NCBI GenBank assembly: GCA_947488305.1
Contig: CANKZM010000004.1
Location: forward strand, 315,501-379,500
Direction of reading: 5' to 3'
Source of the DNA: an uncultured Roseobacter sp.
GTDB taxonomy: Bacteria > Pseudomonadota > Alphaproteobacteria > Rhodobacterales > Rhodobacteraceae
DNA: 64,000 nt
Each line of letters opens with the position of its first letter. Positions within the stretch are counted from its first letter, which is position 1. This document shows positions 16,407 through 25,599 of the stretch, in pieces. Under the pieces are notes generated by a model that had not been told where the DNA came from, made no database searches, and worked only from the letters and a program-made list of their open reading frames with translations. A program made the translations under genes and the position numbers.

Positions 16407-17579
16407 TCAGCGACCTGTCATCAAATCTTCACGGCTGAGCGTGAAACCCGAACCGATCCAGAGCTGTTCCAATCGAGCAATTTCAGCGCCAAGTGCCTTG
16501 CCTTCAAAAGCGGGCATCAGATCGTTGGCCGTCACCGGGAACTTAGCCATCGCGGCCGTCTCGATCTCACGAACCTCGGCGCGGGACGGCGGCATCGCAG
16601 CAAGTGCGGCCCGAAGCGCCGCCGCCGATTTCGCGAGCTCCGATCCCTTACGGTACGCCACTTCCGGCAGGGGTTGTGCGCTATATCCCGCCTCCACGAG
16701 ATCGCTCAGACGGCGCGCATCATTCCGGCTGAGACGCAGACGATCCGGGACATCCTCTCCACCCAAGGCGGCGAGACGCAGCATCGGATCCGGCGGCAAA
16801 CCCAACCATGAGGCGATCGCGACTGTCGGTGCCAGAAAGCGATCATCACTGCCGGGCAGAACCCGCAATAGGCACCCGGTCTGGCGCATTGCTGCGACGG
16901 CGGCGGAGGGGTCCTCGGCGGCCAACAGTTTTATCATTTCAGCGCCGGTTCTTTCCGCCGAAAGCGTCTCTAACCCGTTGGTATTTCGCGAAATAGCGTC
17001 GAGTGCATCCACCTCGAACCCTTCATCCGGGTCGGCGTAGGTGGCATGAAATCGAAAAAACCGCAGAATTCGCAAGTAGTCTTCGCGGATGCGCCGGTCT
17101 GCATCTTCGATAAACCGAATGCGCCGCTTGAGACAGTCTTGGTATCCAGTGCCCAGCGGATCAATGACCTGACCTTCTGGCGTTGCATAAAGTGCATTGA
17201 GCGTGAAATCGCGGCGGCGTGCATCTTCGGCCATGTCTTTGGAAAAAGTAACAACTGCGCGGCGCCCATCCGTTTCCACATCGCGGCGAAAACTCGTGAC
17301 CTCGAAACCTTTTCCATTCACGACCACGGTTACCGTGCCATGTTCAATCCCTGTCGGCACCGCTTTGAACCCAGCGGCTTCGGCACGCTCCGTCACCAGG
17401 TCCGGGGGCAAGGGCGTCGCAAGATCCACGTCGGAACCGCCTTGGTCCAACAGCGCGTCCCGAACGCAGCCCCCAACGAAAAAAACGGACCCGCCCAGCG
17501 CATGCGCCAAAGATTGCGCATCGGAATCCTTCAGCCACGCTGTCTCAGGCGGCAGAGTTATGTCATCTGGTCGGTCCAT
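16407..17579 (-). CDS. cca: CCA tRNA nucleotidyltransferase
   Basis: This 390-aa class II enzyme adds or repairs the 3' CCA of tRNAs. The catalytic head is visible: FFVGGCVRDALL, then SDVDLATPL with the metal-binding DxD, followed by GTVTVVVNGKGFEVTSFRRD (quoted in part) and RRRDFTLNALYA. The RNA/protein recognition EDYLRILRFFRFHATY is also present. I start at ATG 17579 (MDRPDDITLPP). The longer open frame reaches 17663 but overlaps the NUDIX gene more deeply. The start lies 22 bp inside the preceding nudL gene, so translation is probably coupled. Confidence 0.93.
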   Translation of the reverse strand: MDRPDDITLPPETAWLKDSDAQSLAHALGGSVFFVGGCVRDALLDQGGSDVDLATPLPPDLVTERAEAAGFKAVPTGIEHGTVTVVVNGKGFEVTSFRRDVETDGRRAVVTFSKDMAEDARRRDFTLNALYATPEGQVIDPLGTGYQDCLKRRIRFIEDADRRIREDYLRILRFFRFHATYADPDEGFEVDALDAISRNTNGLETLSAERTGAEMIKLLAAEDPSAAVAAMRQTGCLLRVLPGSDDRFLAPTVAIASWLGLPPDPMLRLAALGGEDVPDRLRLSRNDARRLSDLVEAGYSAQPLPEVAYRKGSELAKSAAALRAALAAMPPSRAEVREIETAAMAKFPVTANDLMPAFEGKALGAEIARLEQLWIGSGFTLSREDLMTGR

Positions 17580-18157
17580 GCCCGCAACATACGCGCAGTT
17601 GCGCCCCAGATGTAATAGGGCCCGTAAGGCACCGCGTAGTAAGAGCGCCTCTGCCCGCGCCACCGGCGCCCTTCGATGATGAAATTCGACGCATTCAACA
17701 CATGCGCCAGCGGAACAGAGAAGACTTCCGCGACTTCGCCCGGTTCCGGCACGATCTCGAAAGGCCTACGTACGTGACAGATGACCGGCGTTACAAGAAA
17801 GCCAGTGACGGTTTCATGCGCAGGTAATTGGCCCAGAACCTCGACATGCGCAGGCGGCAATCCGATCTCTTCATGGGCCTCTCTGAGTGCAGCGGCAATC
17901 ACATCGTCATCGCCTTCATCCTGCTTCCCGCCCGGAAAAGCGATTTGGCCCGGATGATGCTTCAGGCCCGAGGAGCGTTTTGTCAAAAGCAGCTGCAACC
18001 CGTCCGCGCTGTCGGTGAGTGCTGCCAAAACACCGGCAGGGCGCAATTTGCGCCCCGCCGGAAGAACCGTATTCGGGTTCAGATCAAAGTCGGACGACGG
18101 CCTGCCGGGCCGCGCAAGCGCCGCCCTTATACCCGCCAAGTCAGGCATCTGGGCCAT
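17558..18157 (-). CDS. CoA pyrophosphatase-type NUDIX hydrolase (NudL-like)
   Basis: The 199-aa protein has an intact NUDIX box, GGKQDEGDDDVIAAALREAHEEIGL (key residues G, E, REAHEE), and the UPF0035 extension LLTKRSSGLKHHPGQIAFPGG just before it. That extension marks the coenzyme A pyrophosphatase subgroup (NudL), which hydrolyses CoA to 4'-phosphopantetheine and 3',5'-ADP. I start at ATG 18157, with GAGG 9 nt upstream; ATG 18148 is possible. It overlaps hslO by 17 bp upstream and cca by 22 bp downstream, making a tight three-gene unit. Confidence 0.88.
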   Translation of the reverse strand: MAQMPDLAGIRAALARPGRPSSDFDLNPNTVLPAGRKLRPAGVLAALTDSADGLQLLLTKRSSGLKHHPGQIAFPGGKQDEGDDDVIAAALREAHEEIGLPPAHVEVLGQLPAHETVTGFLVTPVICHVRRPFEIVPEPGEVAEVFSVPLAHVLNASNFIIEGRRWRGQRRSYYAVPYGPYYIWGATARMLRAWTDQMT

Positions 18158-19130
18158 CACCCGTCGCCTCAAACCCAACTGTTTTTGGGTCCAGATCGTA
18201 ATGCGCGCCACAGAACTGGCAATCCGCTGTGACACGCCCGGCATCCGTGGTCATCTTTTCAATGTCACGCGCCGAATAGATCGACAGACTTTGACGCACA
18301 CGATCTTCAGAACAGGTACAGCCAAACCGAACCGGCTGCGCATCATAGACCCGCGGCGTTTCCTCGTGAAACAACCGCAATAAAAGGTCGTTGGGTGCCA
18401 CTGAAGGTCCGATCAATTCCATCTCCTCGACAGTATCGAGCAGGATGTTCACACGGTTCCAGTTCTCTTCCTGGTCACCTTGCACCAGATCAGACGCTTG
18501 CAATACGTCACCTGTTCCTTCGCCCCGCGCCACGAATGGCGAGGCTTTGGGCATGTGTTGCAACATGATGCCACCGCCGCGCCAATGCTCTGCCGAACCC
18601 TGCTCGGTTGACCGGCCAAAGCTGAGCGAAAAGCGGGTTGGCAACTGTTCGGACTGCGCAAAATATGCTTCGGCACAAGCAGACAGCGACCCACCAGCCA
18701 GCGGCGTGATGCCCTGATAGGGGGTCATACCTTTGCCTTGGTCTATCATGATGGCGAAATACCCCTCGCCAACCTGATCAAACGCGGGCCCGTCCGTCAG
18801 TTTGTCTGCATCATAGCTCGCATAGGCTCTGATCCGCGCGGGCGCGCCGTCTTCTTCCGGGCCGTAGTAATCTGTGGCGATCATCCGTACGGCACCTTTG
18901 GACTGGACCTGCAATTGCAACTTCCAACGCAACTTGATGGTCTGGCCAATCAAAGCCGTCAACAAAGCCATCTCGGCCACCAACGCCTCAACTTGTGGCG
19001 GGTAGTCATGTTGCTTGAGAATGCCGTTCAGTACCCCGTCCAAACGGGCAACACGCCCGCGCATATCGCTGGCGTCCAACTGAAAGGGCAGGACGGTATC
19101 GTCCCATGCGATCTGATGTCCGAGTGTCAT
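18141..19130 (-). CDS. hslO: Redox-regulated chaperone Hsp33
   Basis: This 329-aa cytosolic holdase is activated when its zinc-bound cysteines oxidise. The C-terminal switch is present as FGCTCSEDR and ADCQFCGAHY, i.e. CxC and CxxC. The core shows QGKGMTPYQGITPL and AEAYFAQSEQLPTRFSL (quoted in part), typical of the family. I start at MTLGHQIAWDD (ATG 19130), with AGGA 8 nt upstream; the longer frame to 19172 lacks support. It heads the hslO-nudL-cca unit and is divergent from another NUDIX gene. Confidence 0.95.
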   Translation of the reverse strand: MTLGHQIAWDDTVLPFQLDASDMRGRVARLDGVLNGILKQHDYPPQVEALVAEMALLTALIGQTIKLRWKLQLQVQSKGAVRMIATDYYGPEEDGAPARIRAYASYDADKLTDGPAFDQVGEGYFAIMIDQGKGMTPYQGITPLAGGSLSACAEAYFAQSEQLPTRFSLSFGRSTEQGSAEHWRGGGIMLQHMPKASPFVARGEGTGDVLQASDLVQGDQEENWNRVNILLDTVEEMELIGPSVAPNDLLLRLFHEETPRVYDAQPVRFGCTCSEDRVRQSLSIYSARDIEKMTTDAGRVTADCQFCGAHYDLDPKTVGFEATGDGPDA

Positions 19131-19211
19131 TGGGGTTTCCTTAAGCCTAGCCGCTTGGCATACCGCGTCCATATAAGGGCCTCAAGCCCGATAAAAAGAG
19201 GACCAGCCAGA

Positions 19212-19661
19212 ATGATACCAAGGGTCGGCCATGCACCAGACGCAGAGCGCAAATACGTTTTGCGACCGGGCGCCTATGCCATTCTGCCGCTGAAAGGCCG
19301 GTTTTTGCTGACCATGCAAATCGCTGAGAGGGTCGATATCCAGTTGCCCGGAGGCGGCATTGATCCTGGAGAGGGGGCGTTACAAGCGCTTCATCGTGAG
19401 GTGCTGGAAGAAACCGGTTGGCGCATTGCCAAGCCGCGACGCGTGGGGGCGTTTCGAAGGTTTGTCTTCATGCCGGAATACGACCTCTGGGCAGAAAAGC
19501 TTTGCCAGGTCTATGTCGCGCGCCCCGTGAGGCAGATTGCCGAGCCAACTGAGCCGGATCACGAAACGCTTGTGCTCTCAGCTCCGCAAGCAATCGAAGC
19601 ACTTGGCAACGATGGTGATCGGCGCCTCCTTAGCCGTTACGTTTCTTTGACGTCGGGCTGA
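19212..19661 (+). CDS. NUDIX hydrolase of unknown substrate
   Basis: This 149-aa protein is essentially a NUDIX domain: GAYAILPLKGRFLLTMQI, then the box GGGIDPGEGALQALHREVLEETGW with all conserved Gly, Glu and REVLEE residues (quoted in part). The start ATG 19212 has AGAGGA 9 nt upstream. The same frame is open far upstream, but that part lies antisense to hslO and is not real sequence. The 3' end overlaps the receiver-phosphatase gene by 25 bp tail to tail. Substrate could be a nucleoside diphosphate derivative; it cannot be specified. Confidence 0.85.
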   Translation: MIPRVGHAPDAERKYVLRPGAYAILPLKGRFLLTMQIAERVDIQLPGGGIDPGEGALQALHREVLEETGWRIAKPRRVGAFRRFVFMPEYDLWAEKLCQVYVARPVRQIAEPTEPDHETLVLSAPQAIEALGNDGDRRLLSRYVSLTSG

Positions 19662-20920
19662 AACTCAAACACAATGCCTGACACGTCATCGGGGAATTCC
19701 CCGCTGCCGGCGAATTCGCTCAGTTTCCAAACCACGGTCTCCAGCAAGGCCGGCCCCTTGACGTCTGCCAGCTCACTCAGCATTTCCGCCAGGCCCGACT
19801 CGCCCAACATGATCTCTTCGTCATTCGGGCATTCTGTCACCCCGTCAGAAAGGATAATCAGGCGATCGCCAGGGTTGAGTTGCGTCTCAAAAACATCAAA
19901 GGAGACCCCCGACATCAGTCCAACGGGAAATCCGCCAGTACCGTCCTGCTCGATATCACCATTTTTGCGTTGAATAACCGGATGGGGATGTCCGGCCTGA
20001 CCAATTTTAACAGCGCCTGATTCCAGATCAATATCCGCGAGCATCAAAGTAAAATAATGCTCCGTCTCCATTTCACCGAGCACCATCTCGTTCAGGCTTT
20101 CAATCGCCTGATCAAGTGGTCGCGACCGATAGGTTCCATCCTCTGACTTTTCGAGCGTTATGTTTTGGTCCAGCGCGTTGGCGGAAAGATACCCGGCTAG
20201 CCTTGCAGTCATCAACGCCGAACTGATCCCATGCCCCGAAACATCCAGCCCATAAAGACCAAGGCGGCCTTCACCAACGGAGTAATATCCGACCAGATCC
20301 CCACCGACGTGCCCGCTTGATCGCAACATGAGGGAAAGATGACTACCTTCAATCTCCTTGAACCTTTCAGGCAAAAGAGATTGCTGCAGCTTCTTGGCTT
20401 CCATGAGGTCGCTGTCGAGCGAATCATAAAGCCGCTGCAATTCATCAAGCGTATCCGTGATGACCCGGTTTTTTTGTTTCAGCTCACGCTGCATTTCGAT
20501 AATCCGCTCACCAGCGGTGATACGTGCGCGCAGTTCGCTGCCATTGACGGGTTTGGTCAGAAAGTCATCGGCACCCGCGTCCAGACCCTCCGCAACGTCG
20601 TTCTTTTCGCTCTTGGAGGTCAGGAGAATGAAATAGCCATAGCTTTCGGATGTTATCTCTCTGAATTTCTTACAAAATTCAATGCCAGTCATACCTGGCA
20701 TGATCCAGTCGCTAATAACAAGTTCAGGTTTGCGTTCGAGGCAGATCGTAATTGCCTCAGCACCGGAATCAGCCTCAACAACTTCATACCCCCATCGTGC
20801 GAGCGAGCTCGACAGAATCTTGCGCTGCAACCGACTGTCATCCACGACTAGGATGAGGCGCTTTTGCGCATCCTGCGGATCCGGCGTCAAAGAGGTGTTG
20901 AGGTTTGGCAGTGCTGGCAT
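19637..20920 (-). CDS. Response regulator fused to a PP2C/SpoIIE-type serine phosphatase
   Basis: The 427-aa protein has an N-terminal receiver domain (ILVVDDSRLQRK with acidic D27/D28, phospho-acceptor D71 in ISDWIMPGMTG, LLTSKS and LTKPV). A coiled-coil linker rich in Glu/Gln follows (about 130-180). The C-terminal PP2C domain shows GGDLVGYYSV, LYGLDVSGHGISSAL, ILSDGVTE and DDVSGIV with the metal-binding Asp residues. The layout matches RsbU/HsbR-like phosphatases that dephosphorylate anti-anti-sigma factors. No STAS or anti-sigma gene is near. A GTG at 20950 is an alternative start. An Hpt protein is encoded divergently. Confidence 0.9.
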   Translation of the reverse strand: MPALPNLNTSLTPDPQDAQKRLILVVDDSRLQRKILSSSLARWGYEVVEADSGAEAITICLERKPELVISDWIMPGMTGIEFCKKFREITSESYGYFILLTSKSEKNDVAEGLDAGADDFLTKPVNGSELRARITAGERIIEMQRELKQKNRVITDTLDELQRLYDSLDSDLMEAKKLQQSLLPERFKEIEGSHLSLMLRSSGHVGGDLVGYYSVGEGRLGLYGLDVSGHGISSALMTARLAGYLSANALDQNITLEKSEDGTYRSRPLDQAIESLNEMVLGEMETEHYFTLMLADIDLESGAVKIGQAGHPHPVIQRKNGDIEQDGTGGFPVGLMSGVSFDVFETQLNPGDRLIILSDGVTECPNDEEIMLGESGLAEMLSELADVKGPALLETVVWKLSEFAGSGEFPDDVSGIVFEFQPDVKET

Positions 20921-21024
20921 TTTTGTCCATTGAAATGGGTTTGATGACACCCTGCTAGCCGCCGAGCCTTAAGGACCAATGAAAGCTAAAATTTGAGGGA
21001 ATTCTCCGTTTCAATAAACCGAAT

Positions 21025-21044
21025 GTTAGTAGGTATTGGCTAAC
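21025..21044. promoter_or_regulatory. Inverted repeat GTTAG-N10-CTAAC upstream of the Hpt gene
   Basis: A perfect 5-bp inverted repeat spaced by 10 bp lies 26 bp before the Hpt start, in the region shared with the divergent receiver-phosphatase gene. The size suits a dimeric regulator site. Five base pairs can arise by chance, so this is only a candidate. Confidence 0.25.
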
Positions 21045-21069
21045 CCGAGTGTGTTGTAAGAGGTGCAAA

Positions 21070-21402
21070 ATGATTGATTGGGATCGTGTGGCCGCGCTTA
21101 GAGAAGAAGTAGGGCCGGAAGACTTTGACGAGGTTGTTGAGCTTTTTCTCCAGGAAGTTGACGAAGAAATCGAAGCTCTCGACCCGAACTCTCAGCAAGA
21201 GGGATTGGCTGAAAAGCTGCATTTTCTGAAAGGTAGTGCGCTCAGCCTCGGGTTCCGTGAATTCTCAGGCCTTTGTCAGACTGGCGAATCCGCTTTGACG
21301 GCAGATCCCGCAGCACAAGTCGACGTTCAAGGACTACAATCGAGCTACCAAACATCGCGCAGCGCCTTTCTGGCAGATCTACCGCAACGTTTCGCGAGCT
21401 AA
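21070..21402 (+). CDS. Histidine phosphotransfer (Hpt) domain protein
   Basis: This 110-aa protein is a stand-alone Hpt domain. The phospho-acceptor His51 lies in EKLHFLKGSALSLGF, the canonical HxLKGSA context, and the flanking helices are acidic. AGAGG precedes the ATG (21070). It is divergent from the receiver-phosphatase gene, and the two probably exchange phosphate, as HptB and HsbR do in Pseudomonas. That partnership is inferred from adjacency. No histidine kinase is encoded in the window. Its stop overlaps the SDR gene tail to tail. Confidence 0.88.
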   Translation: MIDWDRVAALREEVGPEDFDEVVELFLQEVDEEIEALDPNSQQEGLAEKLHFLKGSALSLGFREFSGLCQTGESALTADPAAQVDVQGLQSSYQTSRSAFLADLPQRFAS

Positions 21403-22193
21403 AGCAGTCGATAGAACCGTTCCGGGCGGGCATCACCAAAGGAGTCCAGAGCCTGCTTGCGCAAGCGTTTCATGCCCTCGATCCATGCGTCGTGATCTTG
21501 AGCACGTGATCTTGCGTATTTCGACACCTGCTGGTGTGGCAAAATCATGAACTGATCTTGTTCCACCGCCTGCAAGATCACCTGCGCCACATCCTCTGCA
21601 GTCAACAAAGTATCCCTTGATTTGGCCTCTTCCGCTGTCAATCCGATCAAAGAAGTCGCTACGTATTGTGGGCAGACAACCGAGACACCGAGCCCGTCAG
21701 GGCCATGAGTGATGGCCAGGGACTCCGCAAAGCTGACGGCGGCATGTTTGGTCGCGGAATAAGCGGCATCTCCGATCTGATTCAACAGTCCCGCTGCAGA
21801 TGCCACGATCACGAAATGACCGCCCCCGCGCGCCGCTATCTCGGGTAAAAGCGCCCGCGCCGCAAAGACATGTGCCATCACGTTTATCGACCAGCACCGT
21901 GCCCAATCCTCATTTGATGCAGACGCGGCTCCATCCGGCTGATCAGATAAAACACCCGCGTTAGAGACATAAATATCAACCGGGCCGATCCGTTTCCGGA
22001 CTTCTGCAATCGCAAGCTGGAGGCTCGGTTCATCGGATACATCACAAAGAACCTGATGTGGGTCGTCCTCTTCAAGGCCCGCCCGATCAATGATGCAAAC
22101 CGTTGCACCCGCCCGCCTAAACTGGTCAGCAAGTGCCTTGCCAATCCCGTTTGCGCCACCTGTGACAACAACATTCTTGCCGCGCACTTGCAT
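21399..22193 (-). CDS. Short-chain dehydrogenase/reductase
   Basis: This 264-aa classical SDR has the cofactor loop TGGANGIG at residues 11-18, the NAG motif (VSNAG) and the catalytic pair Tyr145/Lys149 in YSATK. An Asp at the end of the second strand (CIIDRAG) favours NAD(H). The substrate is not evident. The start is 3 bp after the ilvA stop, so the two are probably translated from one mRNA, but SDRs of this type are not part of isoleucine synthesis. Its C-terminal tail (about 200-264) is longer than the minimal fold. Confidence 0.88.
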   Translation of the reverse strand: MQVRGKNVVVTGGANGIGKALADQFRRAGATVCIIDRAGLEEDDPHQVLCDVSDEPSLQLAIAEVRKRIGPVDIYVSNAGVLSDQPDGAASASNEDWARCWSINVMAHVFAARALLPEIAARGGGHFVIVASAAGLLNQIGDAAYSATKHAAVSFAESLAITHGPDGLGVSVVCPQYVATSLIGLTAEEAKSRDTLLTAEDVAQVILQAVEQDQFMILPHQQVSKYARSRAQDHDAWIEGMKRLRKQALDSFGDARPERFYRLL

Positions 22194-22196
22194 ATT

Positions 22197-23429
22197 TCAG
22201 ATCACAAATTGAGCAAGTGTTTCGTCATTTGTGATGTCGGTATAGGTAAAGCCACCCTCATCAATGCGTCGGAACATCTCGCCGAAATTCCGCGGGTTGT
22301 CGGTTTCAATCCCTATCAGGACAGACCCGAAGTTGCGCGCGGATTTCTTCATATATTCGAACCGCGTGATATTGTCGTTCGGGCCCAGCATTTGCAGGAA
22401 GTCCTTCAACGCTCCGGGACGCTGTGGCAACCTCAGGATGAAGTATTTCTTCAAACCGGCATAGCGCTGAGCACGTTCCTTTACCTCCGGCAGGCGTTCG
22501 AAATCGAAGTTTCCGCCCGAGGTAACCGCGACAACCGTTTTCCCCCGGATCAGGTCAGCGATCTCGCTCAGCGCTTCGACAGCCATTGCACCTGCGGGTT
22601 CCAGAACGACGCCCTCTACGTTCAACATTTCCACGATGGTGCCGCAAATCCGGTCCTCAGACAGGTTGATAACCTCTTCCAACGGGACATCCTTGAGCCG
22701 CGCAAATGTGCGTGACCCGATCCGCGCAACTGCGGCCCCGTCCACAAAATTATCAATGGGTGAGACATCCATGGGCGCCCCTTCGGCCAAGGCTGCAGCC
22801 AGACTCTTGGCGCCCGAAGGCTCGACGAACGTGTAGGCGACTTCGTCCGAAAAATAACTGCGCACACCCGCAGACAAGCCGCCACCTCCAACCGGTAGGA
22901 CGATACGATCTGGGGCCCGGCCCATTTGCTCAAGCACCTCGGACGCGACGGACGCTTGACCCTCGATCACATCGTCGTCATCGAATGGGGACAGGAAATG
23001 CCCGTCGGCCTCAGTACAAAAGGCCTGCGCTTCCGCCAAAGTCTGGTCGAAATAATCTCCGATCAGACGCACTTCCACGTGGGCCCCACCAAACATCCGC
23101 GTCTTCATCACTTTCTGATCGGGCGTTGTAACGGGCATGAAAACCACACCCTTGACCGCGAAATGCTTGCACATGAACGCCATGCCCTGCGCATGATTGC
23201 CAGCACTGGCGCAGACAAAAAGGCTGTGGTCCGGAATAACCTTGCGCATCGCGTTGAAAGCCCCGCGCAGCTTGTAGGACCGCACAGGGCTGAGGTCTTC
23301 GCGCTTGAGCCAGATGTCCGCGTCATACCGCGCGCTCAACAGATCGTTGCGCATCAGCGGGGTGGCAGGAAAGACATCCCGCATGGCGGTTGCAGCGGCG
23401 TCAGCGCTTTTCCGGAAAGATTGGGTCAT
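22197..23429 (-). CDS. ilvA: Threonine ammonia-lyase (threonine dehydratase)
   Basis: The 410-aa PLP enzyme deaminates threonine to 2-oxobutanoate for isoleucine synthesis. PLP binds Lys53 in VRSYKLRGA; the phosphate loop is PVGGGGLSAG, and SAGNHAQG is present. The C-terminal 80-90 residues (KKYFILRLPQRPGALKDFL and following) form one ACT-like regulatory domain, as in the short biosynthetic form. A purely catabolic TdcB would lack it. It precedes the SDR gene by 3 bp. Confidence 0.93.
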   Translation of the reverse strand: MTQSFRKSADAAATAMRDVFPATPLMRNDLLSARYDADIWLKREDLSPVRSYKLRGAFNAMRKVIPDHSLFVCASAGNHAQGMAFMCKHFAVKGVVFMPVTTPDQKVMKTRMFGGAHVEVRLIGDYFDQTLAEAQAFCTEADGHFLSPFDDDDVIEGQASVASEVLEQMGRAPDRIVLPVGGGGLSAGVRSYFSDEVAYTFVEPSGAKSLAAALAEGAPMDVSPIDNFVDGAAVARIGSRTFARLKDVPLEEVINLSEDRICGTIVEMLNVEGVVLEPAGAMAVEALSEIADLIRGKTVVAVTSGGNFDFERLPEVKERAQRYAGLKKYFILRLPQRPGALKDFLQMLGPNDNITRFEYMKKSARNFGSVLIGIETDNPRNFGEMFRRIDEGGFTYTDITNDETLAQFVI

Positions 23430-23485
23430 TCTGCTTCACTGCCGCATCACCACGTGAAGGGCAAGGAATACATCGGTCTACACCG

Positions 23486-24241
23486 TCAGGCCAGTTCCCG
23501 TTTTTCGATATAAACGCCGTAAAGCGTGGTGAGGATACTCACGTTGATCATTGGCAAAACAAGGAACGACGCGAAGATCATTAAGAGCACACCAAGCACC
23601 GGGACAAAGGCCAGCACTGTAAAGACCATCTGCACGACGATCTGAAACAGGACAGTCACGATCAACAAGACGACAAATGTCCAGGTTTCTCCTTTTGTCG
23701 CGCCCCATGCCTCACCCAAACGGATTGGCTGACCAACAGCAGCCGCCGGTAGAATGATCGACAAGCGATAGAAGCCGACGACGACGACCAGCATGAGGGC
23801 AAACATAAGCGGCACCCCGAGCAGCGGCACCGATTGAATAAATCCCATCAAAACGAACATGATTGGAATCATAAAGACCGCCGCAACCAGCCCTAGCAGC
23901 AGGGACCGCCCGAGATAGGCCAGAATTCTGTCGGACCGGAAGGGTGGCAGTAGCCGGTGGGGATATTCCTCTAACAGGATAAACCTATGCCACGATACGG
24001 CAATCCACAGCATGACCGTGACGAAGATGGCCACGGTCAGAAAAATGAATCCGGCATTCGGTTGATGCGCGATGGTCCCAGCGTTCTCGTCAAAAACCTC
24101 TGCCGGAACACCGAAGATAAAAAACAGGGACACAAAGGCAGCAGTTGCGATCAACGCTGGCCCGATCGTGATCTGCAAGACCTGCTTGAAATTCCCCAGC
24201 ACCATGCGCACGGAATGCACGAAAATCTTCCAGCCTAACAC
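23486..24241 (-). CDS. Polytopic membrane protein of unknown function
   Basis: This 251-aa protein is strongly hydrophobic, with about six predicted membrane helices (for example near residues 25-45, 65-85, 110-165, 190-240). A short amphipathic N-terminus, LGWKIFVHSVRMVLGNF, precedes them. I recognise no named domain; the long uncharged helices late in the protein resemble DUF-type integral membrane families of Rhodobacterales. The GTG start is preceded by GGAG at 9 nt. It lies upstream of ilvA on the same strand and is divergent from argG. Confidence 0.75.
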   Translation of the reverse strand: MLGWKIFVHSVRMVLGNFKQVLQITIGPALIATAAFVSLFFIFGVPAEVFDENAGTIAHQPNAGFIFLTVAIFVTVMLWIAVSWHRFILLEEYPHRLLPPFRSDRILAYLGRSLLLGLVAAVFMIPIMFVLMGFIQSVPLLGVPLMFALMLVVVVGFYRLSIILPAAAVGQPIRLGEAWGATKGETWTFVVLLIVTVLFQIVVQMVFTVLAFVPVLGVLLMIFASFLVLPMINVSILTTLYGVYIEKRELA

Positions 24242-24378
24242 AACCTCGTCTCCTCATTAATCTATCAACGATCTCGGAAAGGGTAAGATCGCAATATTAA
24301 GAGTGCGTCAATTCGCAAAACTTGCCCCGCCTGTGAAAAAACGCTAGGGCGCAATCGGAATCTAGAAGGAAACTTTCC

Positions 24379-25599
24379 ATGTCCGCGCCCAAAAAAGTTG
24401 TGCTCGCCTATTCCGGCGGTCTTGATACCTCGATCATCCTTAAATGGCTGCAAACGGAATACGGCTGCGAGGTCGTGACCTTCACCGCCGATCTGGGCCA
24501 GGGCGAAGAGCTGGAGCCCGCGCGCAAGAAGGCCGAAATGATGGGCGCGAGTGACATTTACATCGAGGACCTGCGCGAGGAATTCGTGCGTGATTTCGTC
24601 TTTCCCATGTTCCGGGCCAATGCGGTTTACGAGGGACTCTACCTGCTGGGCACCTCCATCGCGCGGCCGCTGATCTCCAAACGGCTGGTCGAAATTGCCG
24701 AGGAAACCGGCGCGGATGCCGTTGCCCATGGCGCGACGGGCAAGGGCAACGATCAGGTCCGGTTTGAGCTCGCGGCCTATGCGCTGAACCCCGAGATCAA
24801 GGTGATCGCGCCCTGGCGCGAGTGGGATTTGAGCAGCCGCACAAAGCTGATCGACTTTGCCGAGAAAAACCAAATCCCCATCGCCAAAGACAAACGCGGC
24901 GAGGCCCCCTTCTCTGTCGATGCAAACCTGCTGCACACCTCGTCTGAGGGCAAGGTGCTGGAAGACCCTGCCGTGGATGCGCCAGACTACGTCTACCAGC
25001 GCACCGTGAACCCCCAGGATGCACCCGATACGCCGGAATATGTGGAAATCGGGTTCGAAAAGGGCGATGCGGTCAGCATCAACGGCGCAGCCATGTCACC
25101 CGCCACCATCCTGACCAAGCTGAACGAATTGGGCGGCAAACACGGCTGCGGACGGCTTGATCTTGTGGAAGGTCGCTTTGTCGGCATGAAATCGCGGGGC
25201 ATCTATGAAACGCCCGGCGGCACGCTTCTGCTCGAAGCGCATCGCGCCATCGAATCCATCACGCTCGACCGCGGGGCGATGCACCTCAAGGACGAGCTGA
25301 TGCCGCGTTATGCGGAACTGATCTACAACGGGTTCTGGTACAGCCCGGAACGCACCATGCTGCAGGCCGCAATCGACGCAAGCCAGGCCCATGTGACCGG
25401 CACCGTGCGGTTGAAGCTCTACAAAGGGCATGTGCGCACCGTCGGGCGCTGGTCTGATCACTCGCTCTATTCCGAAGCGCATGTCACCTTTGAGGATGAT
25501 GCGGGTGCTTACGATCAGAAGGACGCCGCTGGGTTCATCCAGCTGAACGCGCTTCGACTGAAGCTGTTGGCCGCACGGGATCGCCGCCTAAGGCGCTAG
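24379..25599 (+). CDS. argG: Argininosuccinate synthase
   Basis: This 406-aa ligase joins citrulline and aspartate using ATP, in arginine synthesis. The N-terminal ATP loop [18 protein letters not shown], the [14 protein letters not shown] motif and [10 protein letters not shown] are diagnostic. The length is normal. AGAAGGAAA precedes the ATG. Third codon positions look more GC-rich than in the genes either side, consistent with a highly expressed gene. Its stop overlaps the following gene tail to tail by 4 bp. No other arg gene is nearby. Confidence 0.97.
   Translation: MSAPKKVVLAYSGGLDTSIILKWLQTEYGCEVVTFTADLGQGEELEPARKKAEMMGASDIYIEDLREEFVRDFVFPMFRANAVYEGLYLLGTSIARPLISKRLVEIAEETGADAVAHGATGKGNDQVRFELAAYALNPEIKVIAPWREWDLSSRTKLIDFAEKNQIPIAKDKRGEAPFSVDANLLHTSSEGKVLEDPAVDAPDYVYQRTVNPQDAPDTPEYVEIGFEKGDAVSINGAAMSPATILTKLNELGGKHGCGRLDLVEGRFVGMKSRGIYETPGGTLLLEAHRAIESITLDRGAMHLKDELMPRYAELIYNGFWYSPERTMLQAAIDASQAHVTGTVRLKLYKGHVRTVGRWSDHSLYSEAHVTFEDDAGAYDQKDAAGFIQLNALRLKLLAARDRRLRR

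Noticed and set aside
18738-19211. Long upstream extension of the plus-strand NUDIX frame
   Set aside because: It runs antisense to hslO and the Shine-Dalgarno-preceded ATG at 19212 gives a complete NUDIX protein.
24242-24378. Promoter of argG
   Set aside because: A TTGCCC is present but no convincing -10 at 16-18 bp, so I did not list one.
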